DNA of 64,000 bases from Trichaptum fuscoviolaceum (Eukaryota > Basidiomycota > Agaricomycetes > Hymenochaetales > Trichaptaceae): positions 5,141,974-5,205,973 of the forward strand of contig CAJSYZ010000007.1 in NCBI GenBank assembly GCA_910574455.1, given 5' to 3'. The notes under the pieces were generated by a model. It made no database searches. It was not told the origin of the DNA and worked only from the letters and a program-made list of their open reading frames with translations. Each line of letters begins with the position of its first letter. Within the stretch, counting starts at the first letter, position 1. This document shows positions 22,052 to 38,000 of this stretch, in pieces. A program made the position numbers and the translations under genes.

Positions 22052-23026
22052 CGTGGTAGATATGCGGCGAGCGACGAGATGGTAAGGATGAAAGTGTGTC
22101 GACGACGACCGCAACAGTGAGCTCAACGTCGGCTGTGTGGTCGTGTTTGACAAATACGTAAGCCAAAATTAGAAAATATGTACACGACGGGCCGAGCATT
22201 AAGTCGGCCGGCAAATCCCTATGATATTATTTTTTAATCTCCGCAACAACTAATAGTTACATACGTTGATATAAATTGTTTTGCAGTTTAGATGGGTCAC
22301 CGCAATGGTAAGAAACTTTGCTTCCTTTTTTGCCAAGTTGACTCATTGGGCAGGTATTCTAATGATCATGACTCTCTACAAATTTTGAACAAGTTGTACT
22401 AAAATACTGGGAAATGTGGTGAAAATCGAGATTTGTGCAACTCGCGAGGCATCAGTGTCTATATCAGTTTGACGGTTGTTGGAGGTCAATCTCTGTCCAA
22501 CCCCTTAGTATTTTATGAATGAATAGAACCACTTATCAGTGATATTTATTTCAAGAAATCGGTGAGCCTTCGGTGGCTGAATGAGGTGCCGACATCGGCA
22601 TTCTGTTTTCGTTCGCCGATATTGGATCCCCGACCAGAGTACACTTGCACGGAAACTCGTCCAGGTCACAACGACAAGCCCAAAGCATTTGTTTGTTCGG
22701 CGCAAACTCAGTGGGTATAAAGAGTGGCATGCTCGTCGTCGAAGCCCCACATTTTTTGACCTCTTACACCCACAAGCGCCAACTCTCAGCCGGAAATGCT
22801 ACTACTAGTAGCACACTGGCAACAGCAGCCGATCTGCCGGTAGTACTCAGGCTTCAACTTGAAGTTTCCTAAATTAGAAGGAAATAGGTAAGAGCCAGAA
22901 ATTCTGGACGAATGTTCATTCCTTACTCTCATCAAAGTACCAACGCAGATACTCGACTAACACCTTTCGCATAACTTTCGGATGCTCCAGCTCATTCGCA
23001 AGAAAGAGACGTGATCAAAGCCTCTG
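22052..23026. other. Spacer between ATP17 and GPI16, no gene recognised
   Basis: This is AT-rich near 22200-22300 and otherwise plain. An isolated ATG followed by a gtaaga donor near 22292 (MGHRN) resembles the start of a ribosomal protein S29 gene, but no downstream exon of that gene is present. Short readings at 22581-22872 are not protein-like. Confidence 0.45.
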
Positions 23027-24990
23027 ATGTTACTGAACGAGCTACTCGTCCTTACCGCTGCAATACTCAGTCAGAGTCGCCTGGCTTCAGCTTTTGAGGA
23101 GTATCTTGACGAAAGACTAAACATCAAACCGCTCAGAGATGGCCGCGTCGCAACGCACTTCTCGTTCACAGCGTCTCTGAAAGGTGCCGTACCAAGGTCG
23201 CCCGAGACTCTTGCTGAAGAGGATGTTCGTATGTAGTTTACATTCTGCGATACGAGTTACACTTGAGTCTGACCCGCTGTTTGATTCTAGATCAGCACTA
23301 TACTTTGTTTCCATTATCTCTAGGCCAAGTGTTACGCGAACATTCAGTTACGGAAATGCATCTGAGCATGAACGCCGGGAAATGGGACTATCAGAGTTGG
23401 GGGTATCCTGATGATGCAGCAGTAGCTACAGGCGCAGAGTTATGGGCATGGATGGGGGATTCAAGCACTGTTAGGTATGTCAAACTTGTCTTCTCGGTTA
23501 CGCAATCTCTCATTCTCGCGTATTCGCAATAGTGTTGACGACCGTTGGAAGGGTCTAAGAAACTCACTCGCAGGCCTATTTTGCGCATCGTTAGGCTCAC
23601 TATACGACCAGCGTACAACATCTCCAGCACATGCGTTTCGACCCGAGGGTAACCTTCCGTCCTCCAACCAAACTTACCAAATCCGACACGCATCTCTTCC
23701 ATCCGAACACGTCTGTACCGAAAATCTGACGCCCTTCCTGAAGCTGCTTCCGTGCAAATCTGCATCGGGTATTGCTTCTCTCTTGAACCCACATCGCTTG
23801 TTCGATGCTGATTGGCATGGAATCGGCGTCCATGTCTGGTGGCGACCATCGGAAGGTATTTCCATGAAATTGAGTATTCAAGCAGTATTCGACCCAGTTC
23901 GTTTATCTTTCGCTCAAAAGCGAGGTGATGCGATGGTCTGAGCTATCTGTCGCTATATATTAACTATCCATCATAGACTTTTCTTTGAGATCGCTATTTG
24001 ATCGCACGATATCGAAATCTTGTCCGATTGCAAGAGAAAGCGTGGTGGAATTCGTCTTACCAGATGAAGGCATTTACTCAATCACACCAGAGCCGCAGAG
24101 AATAACCGGGCAACGCGCTGTATTCGACATCAACGAAGGTGAGTTACACTCATGATAAGGAGAATCCGATACTGATTTATCTTCCTTCAGTACGCGATCA
24201 ACACCCTGATATCTCACTAAGTTGGCCTGAAGAAGTCTCCTTTTCATACCGTAAGCTTGTCTTCTCAATCGACTGGTCAAAGCCAACATTTAAGCATTGA
24301 ATAGCACTAGAGTCTCCCGATCCACCAATAACGGATGTTGATGTCGTGCGCACGCTGACAGGATCAACCCAGTCACGAGGCCAACTCGCAGTGCTGATTC
24401 GGAATAATCTCCAACATGAGATGCATGTGGTCTATCTCGAGACGATGCCCTGGCTCGTTCAGTTCTATCTTCATACGGCGCGCATATCGGTCGACGGCAG
24501 CCTGCGAAGTGCGTGTTTGTATTATTTCTGTCCCTTTTATACGCTCTGATCCCGACCGTTATCAACATAATCTTTTGCAGATGAGTTGATGCGACGGATG
24601 GCATACATACCCGCCGAAGCGCATGGTCGACCAACGCTCTTTGAGGCTCTGCTAGTCATACCGCCAATGTCAACTCTACAACTCACCATGGAGGCAACAA
24701 AATCCTTCCTTCGGTACACCGAACATCCACCAGACGCTCAGCGAGGCTGGGATCTCCCGCCTGCTGTGATAGTACCCATCGGTCTTGACCCCAACCGATC
24801 GGCGACAACCCCAGGGAGAGTACAGCAACGGCTTCAGAGAATATATTCCCCCACGCTCCTCATTGATGTTGCGACACCCGACTTCAGCATGCCGTACAAT
24901 GTCATCATCATGAGCAGTACCCTCATTGCTCTGATATTCGGGAGCATATTCAATCTCTTGACGCGGAAATTCATTGCTATCAAATCATGA
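23027..24990 (+). CDS. GPI16: GPI transamidase subunit PIG-T / Gpi16
   Basis: The ER-membrane subunit of GPI transamidase, which attaches GPI anchors to proteins. Exons 23027-23228, 23291-23474, 23533-23924, 23977-24138, 24191-24250, 24305-24508 and 24581-24990 sum to 1614 nt (537 aa). An N-terminal signal peptide (MLLNELLVLTAAILSQSRLA) is followed by the family start EYLDERLNIKPLRDGRVATH. Conserved luminal blocks: GKWDYQSWGYP, GAELWAWMGD, NSLAGLFCASLGS, CTENLTPFLKLLPCKS (with the conserved Cys), RDFSLRSLFDRT, MPWLVQFYLHT and TPDFSMPYNVII. A single C-terminal transmembrane helix (SSTLIALIFGSIFNLLTRKF) leads to a short cytosolic tail. All junctions keep the family alignment, so the model is strong. 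Confidence 0.94.
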
Positions 24991-27900
24991 CGTTCTGTAG
25001 AAGGCTTCAAAGCATCATGTCGTTATTTCGAGGGCTATCGGAAACCAAAATGGAGATTTATTCAGTTTAATGGACATCTCTGATCTTGACTGCGCCTCGT
25101 GCCTGTGTCGAAAATCGCTTCAGATAGAGGAAGGCGCGTCTATTGCGCAAGTTTCCGAATATCTATTCACTCATTTCTGAAACTCTTCGGCTTCAAAGCC
25201 CTTGTCCGCTTCGCGCAGGTTGCCACACCGACTGCCAATACTAAATTCATTTGAGCATCAAAAGCAGGATCGTCGGAGGTTTCGGTCTAATGATCGGGCG
25301 CGAAATAGGCTCTAACCATCATCTGACAATCGAAAGAAGCCTTAGTCCTCGTTGAACGTTCCCAATGCCTCACGTGGAGGCTGTCTAAATTCCAAGCCAA
25401 TCTCCTCGCCTTTTGCATGGGAGAAAATGAAGCAGTGCTATAATTGAATACCTTGCGCACATGAAGGTCCTGAGGTATCTTGGCATTTTCTGGCTTCTGC
25501 AGGAGTGCCCGTGAAGCCCCGCTGTGAGCTCCGAGAAGGCGGATGCATATGAATGCACAGGATGATATATATTTGCGTTCCCGCGATATGAATCGTCCGA
25601 GAAGGAAGCACCACGCCTCAAACGTGAAGATGCGGCGCTACTTGTGTCTGCACGGGCTGTCTGCGTCGCTGTCATACAAGTCTTCGTGTTCGCTCGAAGA
25701 TAAGCACTGCATGCTGGTCTCATGAGCATTGTTAATATTGACGCAGATGTATGACGAAGGTTTAAGATTGGGAGCTTTGTTCTCTTTTTATGCTGACGGC
25801 AGCGATACTGATCATCGAGAAGGCGCCTCAGAATAGCACTTCGCGAAGGATTTTGGATCATATCGAAGCGAGAAGAGTTCCGATATCTCTCGGAACTTCC
25901 TTCTAGGGCCTTGTGGCCTCCCGTCGGATCCATGCTTGTTGTCCCATGGTCAGCTCAAGGTTTACTCATCCGTTAATGCAATCTTTTGGCAATCGAAAGT
26001 GTTTGCATGCGTCCTAGGACTCTCGTCTCATGCACGTCATTGCTTGCCTCGCATCTTTTGGCTCACCTCTTGCTTTTAAGCCCAGATTTTCAGGGGCGTG
26101 CTCGCGAGCTCAAGGATAGACCTTATCAAATTCCGTGCATGTTCCTTCCTGTCATTTTTTATACAATCTCTTTTTTTCTGGTCTTTTTACTGATGCAATA
26201 TTCATGTATTTGCACGTTCATAAGGCGCCATTGGGTCCGGAACCTTTCTTTCGACATCCGATGGGCATGGATGAAAGGCCGACATCAGATTTTGTCACAG
26301 CCTTACTAGTAAACCTTACATTGAATCGCTCAAATGGAGTGAGACTGCGAGACCCTATATTAGGTTACGGTTATCGGCATCTGTCCTTTGTTGACAATGG
26401 ACACGCTGCAGCAACGCGGTCCTTTGGTTCCTCTCCCCATTCAAAATGTCGGCAAATCCGCATACTAACGGCATTCGTGTATTTTTCGATTGCGGGGAAG
26501 AGGCGAAGCGCCGTTATGCGGGTGGGCGCAACGGGAAATGTGCCTAATGCGACACCTGCTCAAACGGGGAGCAGGATGGAAGTGGCCATAGCATGACCGA
26601 TGCTGTTCGCACTCGCACCACATCCGACATGATCCTTAATTCCACCTTTCCCAGATTTATGGGTTTAGGCCCTTCTGACTGCCTAGCAGATAACCCTCAT
26701 CGGTAAGCAAGACACATGCCCCTTTCGTCGGCCAGCTGCTCGCTAATCTGTCTGAGTACTGCACCGCACGTGTATGATGGACGATTCAAATGACCTTTCT
26801 TTCTTTCTTTCAGGTATCTCACGCATAATTCCTTTGATCTAATAGTGGGTCCTGAAAGGTCGCTGTATTTGTCTTAGGCAGTTAACGCCTACTTTCTGGG
26901 TATATAAAGGACAGCCTGTCATAAATCTGGTACACAAACATCCGTCCCCAGTGAAGCGAACACTCCAGTCCATTGTCCAGCTACCTAAAACAACCGCCAA
27001 AATAATCACTATGTGTCGACGAATGGCGTGCGTTAAGATTGCCTATTCTTCCGAGTGTAACTGATGTTCAACTTGTTCTCTTAGAAAAGGCCGGCGTTTT
27101 GTTAAGTGCGGGGTAATTATAGCTCTTTGCGCACTTTCTTAGTCGACCAAACTGACTCAAAACACTGTATTCCAATAGCACTTTTTGCGACTGCATGTTT
27201 CTGCGGTGGTCGACTGCAAAAAACGCACTTGCGAGCTAAGCATATACCATCCGTCTTCTTGCAAACTACGTACCTGTGAACGAGTGAGAATCGATTTTCC
27301 CTCAATATATCTTCCCATCTTTGTAACACATGCACATGCATCGAATCCTCCATATGGTCAGCTTCCCAAAACAATCTGCTGACTACAGCCTTTTCATCTA
27401 ACAGAATTACGGCCCAGACATCGAACAAGATGTTCAAATCGTTGAAGACTTCTGCTGGCCATGTACATTCGCTGCCCAGCAATCTCAACAGATGCCCTAA
27501 AAGACAATGATGATGCGCTACTCACTTCTGGACCTATCCACTTCTGTGCTTGCCTTGTTATCGCACTTGCTTTCCACACGCATCTCTCTTGTCACTCTAA
27601 ACTATTACATATATCTTAATTTCATGTCCACCACACACATTGTATATATACGCATGCGCATACATACTACGCACTACAATTGATCTAGTTATTTGCATTT
27701 AGTTGTCCGAGGAATGGAGACTTAGTGAACAAAGGCTCATCTAGGGAGATCACTAACCGCACAGTTGATATTGCTTGACATGTTGACTATAGTTCCGTTG
27801 CGATAGCTTCTATCATCGCTGTCGAATGCGGGATCTCCGGATCTCGGAGGGTAAATACCGAGAGTAAAGATTGACGCTATGGTCAATCGCTTGTGGTGTA

Positions 27901-28003
27901 CCTGCTGGATAGAGTCGAGCTCAAAGCGAGAAACAGAAAGAACAACAAGTCAGTAAGACGAATACCTAATCTTCCGCAAACTAGCCAATTTCTCGTAGCT
28001 TAC
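24991..28003. other. 3 kb stretch without a recognised gene
   Basis: Several open readings of 100-180 codons occur (25385-25933 minus, 26135-26596 plus, 27117-27488 minus), but none resembles a family or joins neighbouring exons. A small TTTC microsatellite lies near 26797-26814. The region may hold a degenerate or lineage-specific gene; nothing can be stated with support. Confidence 0.45.
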
Positions 28004-29011
28004 CCAGATTGTTGCGAGAGTGTGAGGTTCTCCATTCTCTCGGACAAAGTTGGACAGACGGTATGATGTTGACGGTGATAGACAAATCAGCTGGTTAGGT
28101 TAGCGGAGATGTGCGAAGAATTGTGTCCCAAGATTCGTAAAGATGCACGATACCTTCTTAACTATGAATCTGAACCTGCGTGAAACACATAGGTCGTGTA
28201 TGGAAGAGAGAAAAGAGAGTCAGCAGGAAATGGCATCCTGAGCCCTTCTATCGTGTCTTGGCATGTGTTACAAACCTTCCTCTTCGACACCGGTGTGAAG
28301 AGAGTCGCACGATATCGTACCGGAAGAAGACAAGGTGCCTCCCGCACAGGATATTCGGGTTCCACGGAATGCATGAGTGGGCCTTCACGGACAATCTGAA
28401 ACTTAGCTTGTCTTATCTTTGCTCGTAAGTCCTCAATCAAACCGTCGCGGGACTTTGTACATCAGCGCTCGGGCCGGAGGTTCATACCTTCCGTGCAGCC
28501 AAAGGTCCCATTAGGTCGAAGGAAAGCATAGCCTTCCTGTGTTGTAAGATGATCTACCTTGAAGCTGTTACGTTAAGCAATTTAAGCCCGAGTTCAGCTG
28601 GCGATCTCGAGATATTGTCGTCGCGGAGAACCATTGGTGTCCTGTGACACCAGGAAAGCACAGCTCAGTCGCTTCTGAAGGCTTCTGGTCTTCTGGTTAG
28701 TCAGGACGGAAGCCACGTCAATGTGGCAGATTTGAGAGATACGCTTCTATTCCGCCGCGGCAGGGGCAATCGAAGCCTTCAATTCTGTCCGGCACACGCG
28801 CACTATTCAACGGAAGCAAATCTGTCTGGCTCGCATAATTGAGTGGCTGAGGCACGTTGGTGCGAAGTACAAGTCAAATTGATGAAGAGGAACGCAGGGG
28901 ATCATGTGCAGGGCCATTCCATTCATGCCACAGGGCTGGAATATCGCCTCATGGTGAACCACCCAGGATAGAGATAAACCTGTGACCTGCTCTTGAACAA
29001 TCCACTGTGGA
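28004..29011 (-). other. Chain of exon-like segments of an unrecognised gene
   Basis: Reading leftward, several adjacent minus-strand segments look protein-like and are separated by plausible splice sites. They are: PQWIVQEQVTGLSLSWVVHH continuing to MNGMALHMIPCVPLHQFDL; SARVPDRIEGFDCPCRGGIE; FKVDHLTTQEGYAFLRPNGT; AKIRQAKFQIVREGPLMHSV continuing through CLLPVRYRATLFTPV to LFSLPYTTYVFHA; and DLSITVNIIPSVQLCPREWR. The last three join in phase (donor gtatga, acceptor cgag; then acceptor aaccag). The upper two were not joined, and no start or stop is assigned. I do not recognise the family. It may be a lineage-specific gene or a decaying one. Confidence 0.4.
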
Positions 29012-29996
29012 CTATGGGTGACCAGAAATATTCCTGATATGTACAGGAAGCCTGGCAGCAGTCAGACACTGAGCTATCTGGGAACAGGCATTGCTCACTG
29101 TGAATGGATGTTATATTCTTGGTATCTGTATACAGATAGGGTAATCGTCGGTGAGAAGACCGTTGGTAATATATTGTCGCTCTGGGTTCTATGGTTAATC
29201 AGTGGGAAGAACGTTCTCATCTTGATGATTTATGGATGAGATGTAGAAACGGGTTTCCAGGATGGAGGTTTCACTTCCTCGCGAGCGCTTAGTTTGGACT
29301 TATCAGCGAGCTACTAAAATATGGTTGATTTATAAACACCTTTCGACGCGGGCTTTCAATTTACTTACCTTGATGAGACTTATGTCCATCTAATTAAATT
29401 CAGCTGACGGTCAAATCGTTGCAGATAGCGACAGGTCCGAGAGAGTGTTCATATTTGACTAGAAACAGTCTCTACACCTCGGGAATCGGTCCTTGATTCA
29501 AACGAAGCAAAGTTTAGGCGATAAGAGTCTTTTAGGCCTCGATTGCTTGTGAGGAGATGTAGATGGCTTGTACATACATTATATGTGACTCGCAGCATCT
29601 CCGTTTTGCTTTAAATTTCCCTTCGGCACGCAAAAACTGGTCGTGGTCAACCAGGTCAATGAGTCTCGCTAGATGAGAGAGAGTGCGTTGAATACGAGCA
29701 GAGGTGAGCATTGATCAGACTACAGAGTGAGCTGAATAAACAATATCAACATGTTGACTGTCGACACGGTAGGCGAGCCAAGGTTCAGTAGACGCGCTAT
29801 GTCACGTCCCGTGTATTGTCACTATTACAAATATAGTACTGTCACGGCCACTCAGTTCAACTGACAGATGTCACGCTCGTGCATTTTCTTCCTTTCCTTC
29901 ATTTCATGTTATGGTATCCGCTGATCTTCTTAAATCAAGTTCTTTTGGAAGCGTATAACTTTGGCAACAGAAATTCTATCTTCGTCTAGAACTAAA
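29012..29996. other. Spacer upstream of AFG2
   Basis: No protein-like reading was seen. Around 29790-29870 there are several tgtcac-type motifs (atagtactgtcacgg) similar to motifs inside the MITE-like element at 38797-39492, possibly a remnant of a related repeat. Confidence 0.45.
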
Positions 29997-32990
<2,994 letters not shown>

Positions 32991-35074
32991 GGTTTGTCGC
33001 CATCATTCTTTTTTGATGGTTTATGTATGATTTATTTTATTTTATCAATATGCTATCGTAGGTTCGCACTGTAGTTCCTCTTCTTCGTGGGCAAATACCA
33101 GAATTGAAGACGTTGCATCAAGGCCGCAATTTATCCATTCTTCTGACAAAATTCCGTTGTCGCTCCTCGACGTTCACTTAAACCCAGAATTAGATCTGGA
33201 GATTCAAGTTTGATCTTACAAGCAAAACTCTGCGCACTCTCTGACTTACGGCTGGCTGATATCTTAGCTTTTATGATATACAGTATCAATCATAGGAGTC
33301 GCATGTGTAGACGGACAAGCGGGTCTTCGGATCGATCTTGTGAATGTCAAAAGAAACATGGGAAGTAGTGGTGAGAATCATGGTGATCACGGGGATCTAC
33401 ATCTGCCAGAGGCTTTCAGTTGAAAAAGAAAAAGTACCCAAGTCAATTGCCTACTAGCTGGATCCCTGGATGCGATTCCTTCTCTCTTGTTTGCGCCGGG
33501 TTGCTTCGCGGGGTCGCGCCCAACCTCCTTCCGCGTCAACTTGTCGTCGTCAGCCTTCTGCAAGACCGAACTGGGGAACTCGTCGACAGGCTTGTCACCT
33601 ACGAATTTCTGCTCTGTCATCGTGTATCTTGAAGTTGTTAAAGTGAAGTTAAGGTGTAGGAGCAGTGATGTGGTACGCAGTCAAACATCTTCCATCGGTC
33701 TATATGTACATATATACGTACTCCTCATCAAAGCTAAGAGCACGACGTCATAGTTCCTGTTTTGACACTTTAGAACTTCCTACTAATTCTATAAGTATCA
33801 AAACAGTGTCCAAACCCTTCTCATATGCCAGTGTATCCATAGCCTTCTTTGGTATAGTTGGTGGCTACTACGAACGAGCCGTGACTGTATAAATATGTAT
33901 AATACTCAAAGCTATTGCATGTACATGATTCAATTACACCGTTTGTGCACATAGTGCGAGCTGCTCTGGCCTTCATTCTTTGCCAGAGCTATTATCCAAA
34001 TTCTGCAAGCTAAAGATATTTCCATCACGAAGAGCTATGAAGGCTCAAGGTGATTGAAGAAGTCGAACTTTTCATTTTACCGCCGTGAGAAAATAATAGT
34101 GCCAGTGACCGGAAGCCTGAGCGTAAGGGCCGAGCTATTCGTTTATCCCTACTCTCACTACCGCTCCGGCCTCGCACAGTATGCAACAGCATAAATTTAT
34201 CACTACAAACTCCCCGTTACTTTCGGAAAGGCAATATATCTCGAGTGATTCTTGTGAATCGAAAGTGCACGATTCAAGTTTTATTGGCACCCTACATGGA
34301 ATGGAACGTTGTGGATGCAAAACCTCCGGGAAATCTTGACGGCCACGCTACGTATGATCGACTTGAGGTTCTGCTGCTTCACGCCTTAGTCTTTGCCTTA
34401 TGACCTACGGGAGATATCATGAGAAATCTGTAACAAATCCTGGAATTTTGAACAAGTGAGTGAGTTCGTTATCTTGGAATTGGGTAATGCGCTTAAACGA
34501 ATTATACGTAGCAACCATCTTGCGATGTGGTGGGCATTATGCGCGGTCCTATTCCCATAACAAAACTTTAAAATGTGTTAGTTACTCAATCTTAATATTC
34601 TACCCCAGTAGGATCCATGTTGACATCTTTCTTCCAGTCCTAAGGGTCATGAGTCCTCCAAGCCTCCGAACTGGCAGGCCCTTAGTTCATCTTGTCCGAG
34701 TTACGACGTCCTCAAACGTCATTACTTCACTTCTACGTGCACATCGCTATCCAAGACGTTCGATCGAGGTCAGCAGCCCCTCTGGATATTATTCTGAGCT
34801 TCTATCGTATGGATCCGATATCTCTGGTGTCTCAAATCGCTCGACGCTCAGTCGACAACACACTCCGAAGCGCCACAATTACGGCTTTCAGCGTACATAC
34901 AGCTTACACCTCGGGAGTCTGAGCAGAGTTCTGCCAGTTTCGTCAGTGAACGTGTTCTGGGGGTGTTCCTTGTTCGGCTCCTGGAATGTGAATAATGACG
35001 AAATCTCTCCGATTCCAGGAGTATAAGGGCGACCTGGATCTCGTTTATTGGAATATGCAACACCTTTCTTCGAT
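32991..35074. other. 2.1 kb spacer with one possible small gene
   Basis: Apart from the small minus-strand reading at 33387-33620, nothing protein-like was found. The open reading at 34460-35026 lacks an ATG at its start, and its composition is not protein-like. The right part must contain the promoter of the decarboxylase gene. Confidence 0.45.
33387..33620 (-). CDS. Possible small hydrophilic protein
   Basis: An ATG-started reading of 77 codons: MTEQKFVGDKPVDEFPSSVL, then KADDDKLTRKEVGRDPAKQP and ASRDPASRQLTW. The N-terminal two thirds is strongly hydrophilic, with coding-like codon choice. A gtactt donor directly after RQLTW suggests the true gene continues in another exon and that the last residues (VLFLFQLK) are intronic. 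No family recognised. Confidence 0.35.
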   Translation of the reverse strand: MTEQKFVGDKPVDEFPSSVLQKADDDKLTRKEVGRDPAKQPGANKREGIASRDPASRQLTWVLFLFQLKASGRCRSP

Positions 35075-38000
35075 ATGGCTTCATCTTCTGACGACAAGTC
35101 CAATGCTACGCATGAGCGCATCTCTGCGCTCTTCCTGGGCCCGAAGGCTGAGAATGCCGACTTTCTTGTAGAGTGCTTCAAGGAGATCGTCCACATGCAA
35201 GTGCGAGGAAGACAAGCTTACTTCCCCAACGATGCGGTGCGTCACAGAAGTGTGCACTACGAATTCCCGGCTCCTATGCTGACGATTATTCTGTTGCCAG
35301 CCTTTCATCACAGAAGATATCAAGACTTCTGAAGCATTCGTGAAGCAGCGAGAGGATGCATTCAAGGATCTCCAGTGCCTGCTCTATGGCCTCGAAAAGA
35401 GTTCAATTCCGTTCTACTCACCCCGCTACAGCGCTCACATGTGTGTGGATCAGAGCCTTCCAGCAATCCTTGGCTATCTGTCAACAATGTTCTATAATCC
35501 CAACAATGTCGCATTCGAAGCGAGCCCTATCACTACGAGGCTTGAGATTGATGTCGGGGAAGATCTTTGTGAGATGATGGGATACACTGTGGACCACTCG
35601 AAGACTGATACTTCTTGGGGACACATCACTTGCGACGGGACTGTGGCGAACCTTGAATCCATCTGGTATAACTTTTCCTTTTATTTATTTCTGGACGTTA
35701 CGCTGAGCATTCGTTCATCCTTTGACTAAACTATCTTCAAGGGCGTGTAAGTCATCTCATTTACAAACCTCCTTGTAGAGGGTGCTAACATCGTGTGCGG
35801 CAGCGCGCAACCTGAAGTTCTACCCATTATCTCTTCGCGATGCGATGGATAACGAGTTAAGCTTCATTTCCGATACCTTCAAGGTCAAGACGTGTGTCGG
35901 CGAGACCAAGCTGCTGAAAGATCTGTCCACATGGGAACTCCTCAACCTTCGAATCCCTACCGTTCTGGCAATTCCGGAACGTCTGCAGCAGGAGTGCGAC
36001 ATCTCATCGACGTACTTGGACAGCGTCATGAAGAAGTACATCATCCAGTCGATCAGCAAGGACGTCCTCATGGATAAGTGGCACATCAAGAACCAGCCGG
36101 TGATATTTGTCCCGAGTACAAAACATTATTCGTGGCCGAAGGGTGCTGGTGAGTTATAGATGCTTCATACAACGGGTATACGGAGACTGAATTCTAAACA
36201 TCGAACCCCCGAAAAAGCCATCGCGGGCCTTGGCTCCGACAGCTGTCAGAACATCGCAGTCGATTTCGAAGCTCGCATGAAGATCGATGAGTTGCGCAGC
36301 GCGCTTCAGGCGTGCTTCGACAACGAACAAGCCGTCTTGGAGGTTGTCGCCGTCATGGGCACCACGGAAGAAGGTGCGGTCGACCGCCTGAAGGAAATCG
36401 TCGAGCTGCGCACCGAGTTCGAGGAGAAGGGGCTCAGCTTCGTCGTGCATGCCGACGCAGCATGGGGCGGCTACTTTGCGTCGATGGTCCCTCGCGACAT
36501 CATGCACCGCGACCCGCGCAAGCTCCCGCATGAGTCTGATCCAGATTTTGTGCCGCAAGTCAGACTGCGGAGGGATACCGTGGTGCAGCTCTTGTATCTG
36601 AAGCTCGCGGACTCGATCACCGTCGACCCACACAAGGCTGGGTATGTTCCTTACCCTGCAGGTAGCCTGTGCTACAAGGACGGGAGGATGCGGTATCTCC
36701 TAACGTGGACCGCGCCGTACATTCACCAGAGCACGGAAGGGGAGAGCATTGGTGTATATGGTGTCGAAGGAAGGTCAGTATTGAAGATGTTTATTCGTGT
36801 GGGTAATCTCCTGACGTCTGCTTTAGCAAGCCAGGAGCCGCAGCCGCAGCCGTTTACTTGTCGCATCAGGTCATAGGCCTGGATGAATGTGGAATGGGCT
36901 CTTTGCTCGGTGAAGCTTCTTTCACCTGTCGACGCGTGAGTGCATTCTTCAGATGGAGACAACGTCTGTTAAATCAAATTTTCTAGTTCGCCAGCTACTG
37001 GGCTGCAATGACGGACGACACCATGGAGTACGTCGTCGTCCCCCTCAACCTACTGCCGTCTGAGAGAGAAGACCCACCCAATCCCGACGACGTGGAGAAA
37101 GAGAGGGCGTATATCCGCGAGAACATCCTCCCGAAGGACAACTCGAGCCTCGTCGAGGACGAGGAGGCCATGCGTCTCCTGAACGAGCTCGGTTCCGACC
37201 TGAACATCAACGCCTTCGCGGTCAACTTCCGCTACCCAGACGGCTCCTTGAACACAAGCGTCGAGGAGGCGAACTGGCTGAATCGCCGTATCTTCGAGGC
37301 GCTCTCGGTCACGGATCCCAACGAGGATCCGCGGGCGATTCCGTTCTACTTGACGTCGACGACGTTCGCGGAGGCGGACTACGGGGAGTGCGCGGACCGC
37401 TTCAAGGCCCGCTTGGGCCTGGAGGGGAAGCAGGATTTGTTTGTGCTGCGCAATGTTGTGATGTCGCCGTTTACGACGACGTATGACTTCATGCCTGAGC
37501 TGATCCAGGCGTTCACGGACGTGGTTGAGAAGGAAGTCAAGGTGGAGATTTCTTAGCTATCGCGTATCGCAGATGCACTTAACCGCTATTTCTTCTTTCT
37601 TCCTTTTTACAGCACGTTGTTGCACGGAACACGGTCAAGCCAGAGCAGCATACGTTCTTGGCCTTTGGGTCGGACAAGTTGTACTTTGTGCATCAACCGT
37701 CGTTCCATATGGCGAGTGGGAGGTGTCAGCTCATCTTCACTGCCGATGTCTCTCAAGAGGACAAGAATACTCTGGAGAGCTTTGGCAGCGCCAGTGACGG
37801 TCTTACGTTTATGCAAAATATCGCTCCTATTTCTATCGACGAGATCAAAGATGGCTTCGCCTTCGACGGGGAGATCTACTCCGATTCCAATGCGTATGTG
37901 TGATTTTTTTTCAGGTGCCCTCAGCCAGTGCTTATATGTCATTCTTACTATTATTTGAAAGTGGCGGACGGCAACCCATCAAACTGGAAAATGTTACTAT

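Noticed and set aside
21947..22153. N-terminal extension of ATP17
   Set aside because: The extension begins at a TTG codon; the first ATG in frame (22051) gives the correct family length.
22292..22310. Start of a ribosomal protein S29 gene (MGHRN then gtaaga)
   Set aside because: No zinc-finger exon (KYGKGSRQC-like) is found in the following kilobase on the + strand.
25385..25933. 182-codon minus-strand open reading
   Set aside because: It starts with an ATG, but residue composition is random-like, there is no recognisable domain, and no adjoining exons are seen.
34460..35026. 188-codon + strand open reading before the decarboxylase
   Set aside because: No ATG at its start, many rare-looking residue runs, and it overlaps two other equally open frames.
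36154..36633. 159-codon minus-strand reading
   Set aside because: Antisense to the decarboxylase exon carrying the PLP motifs.
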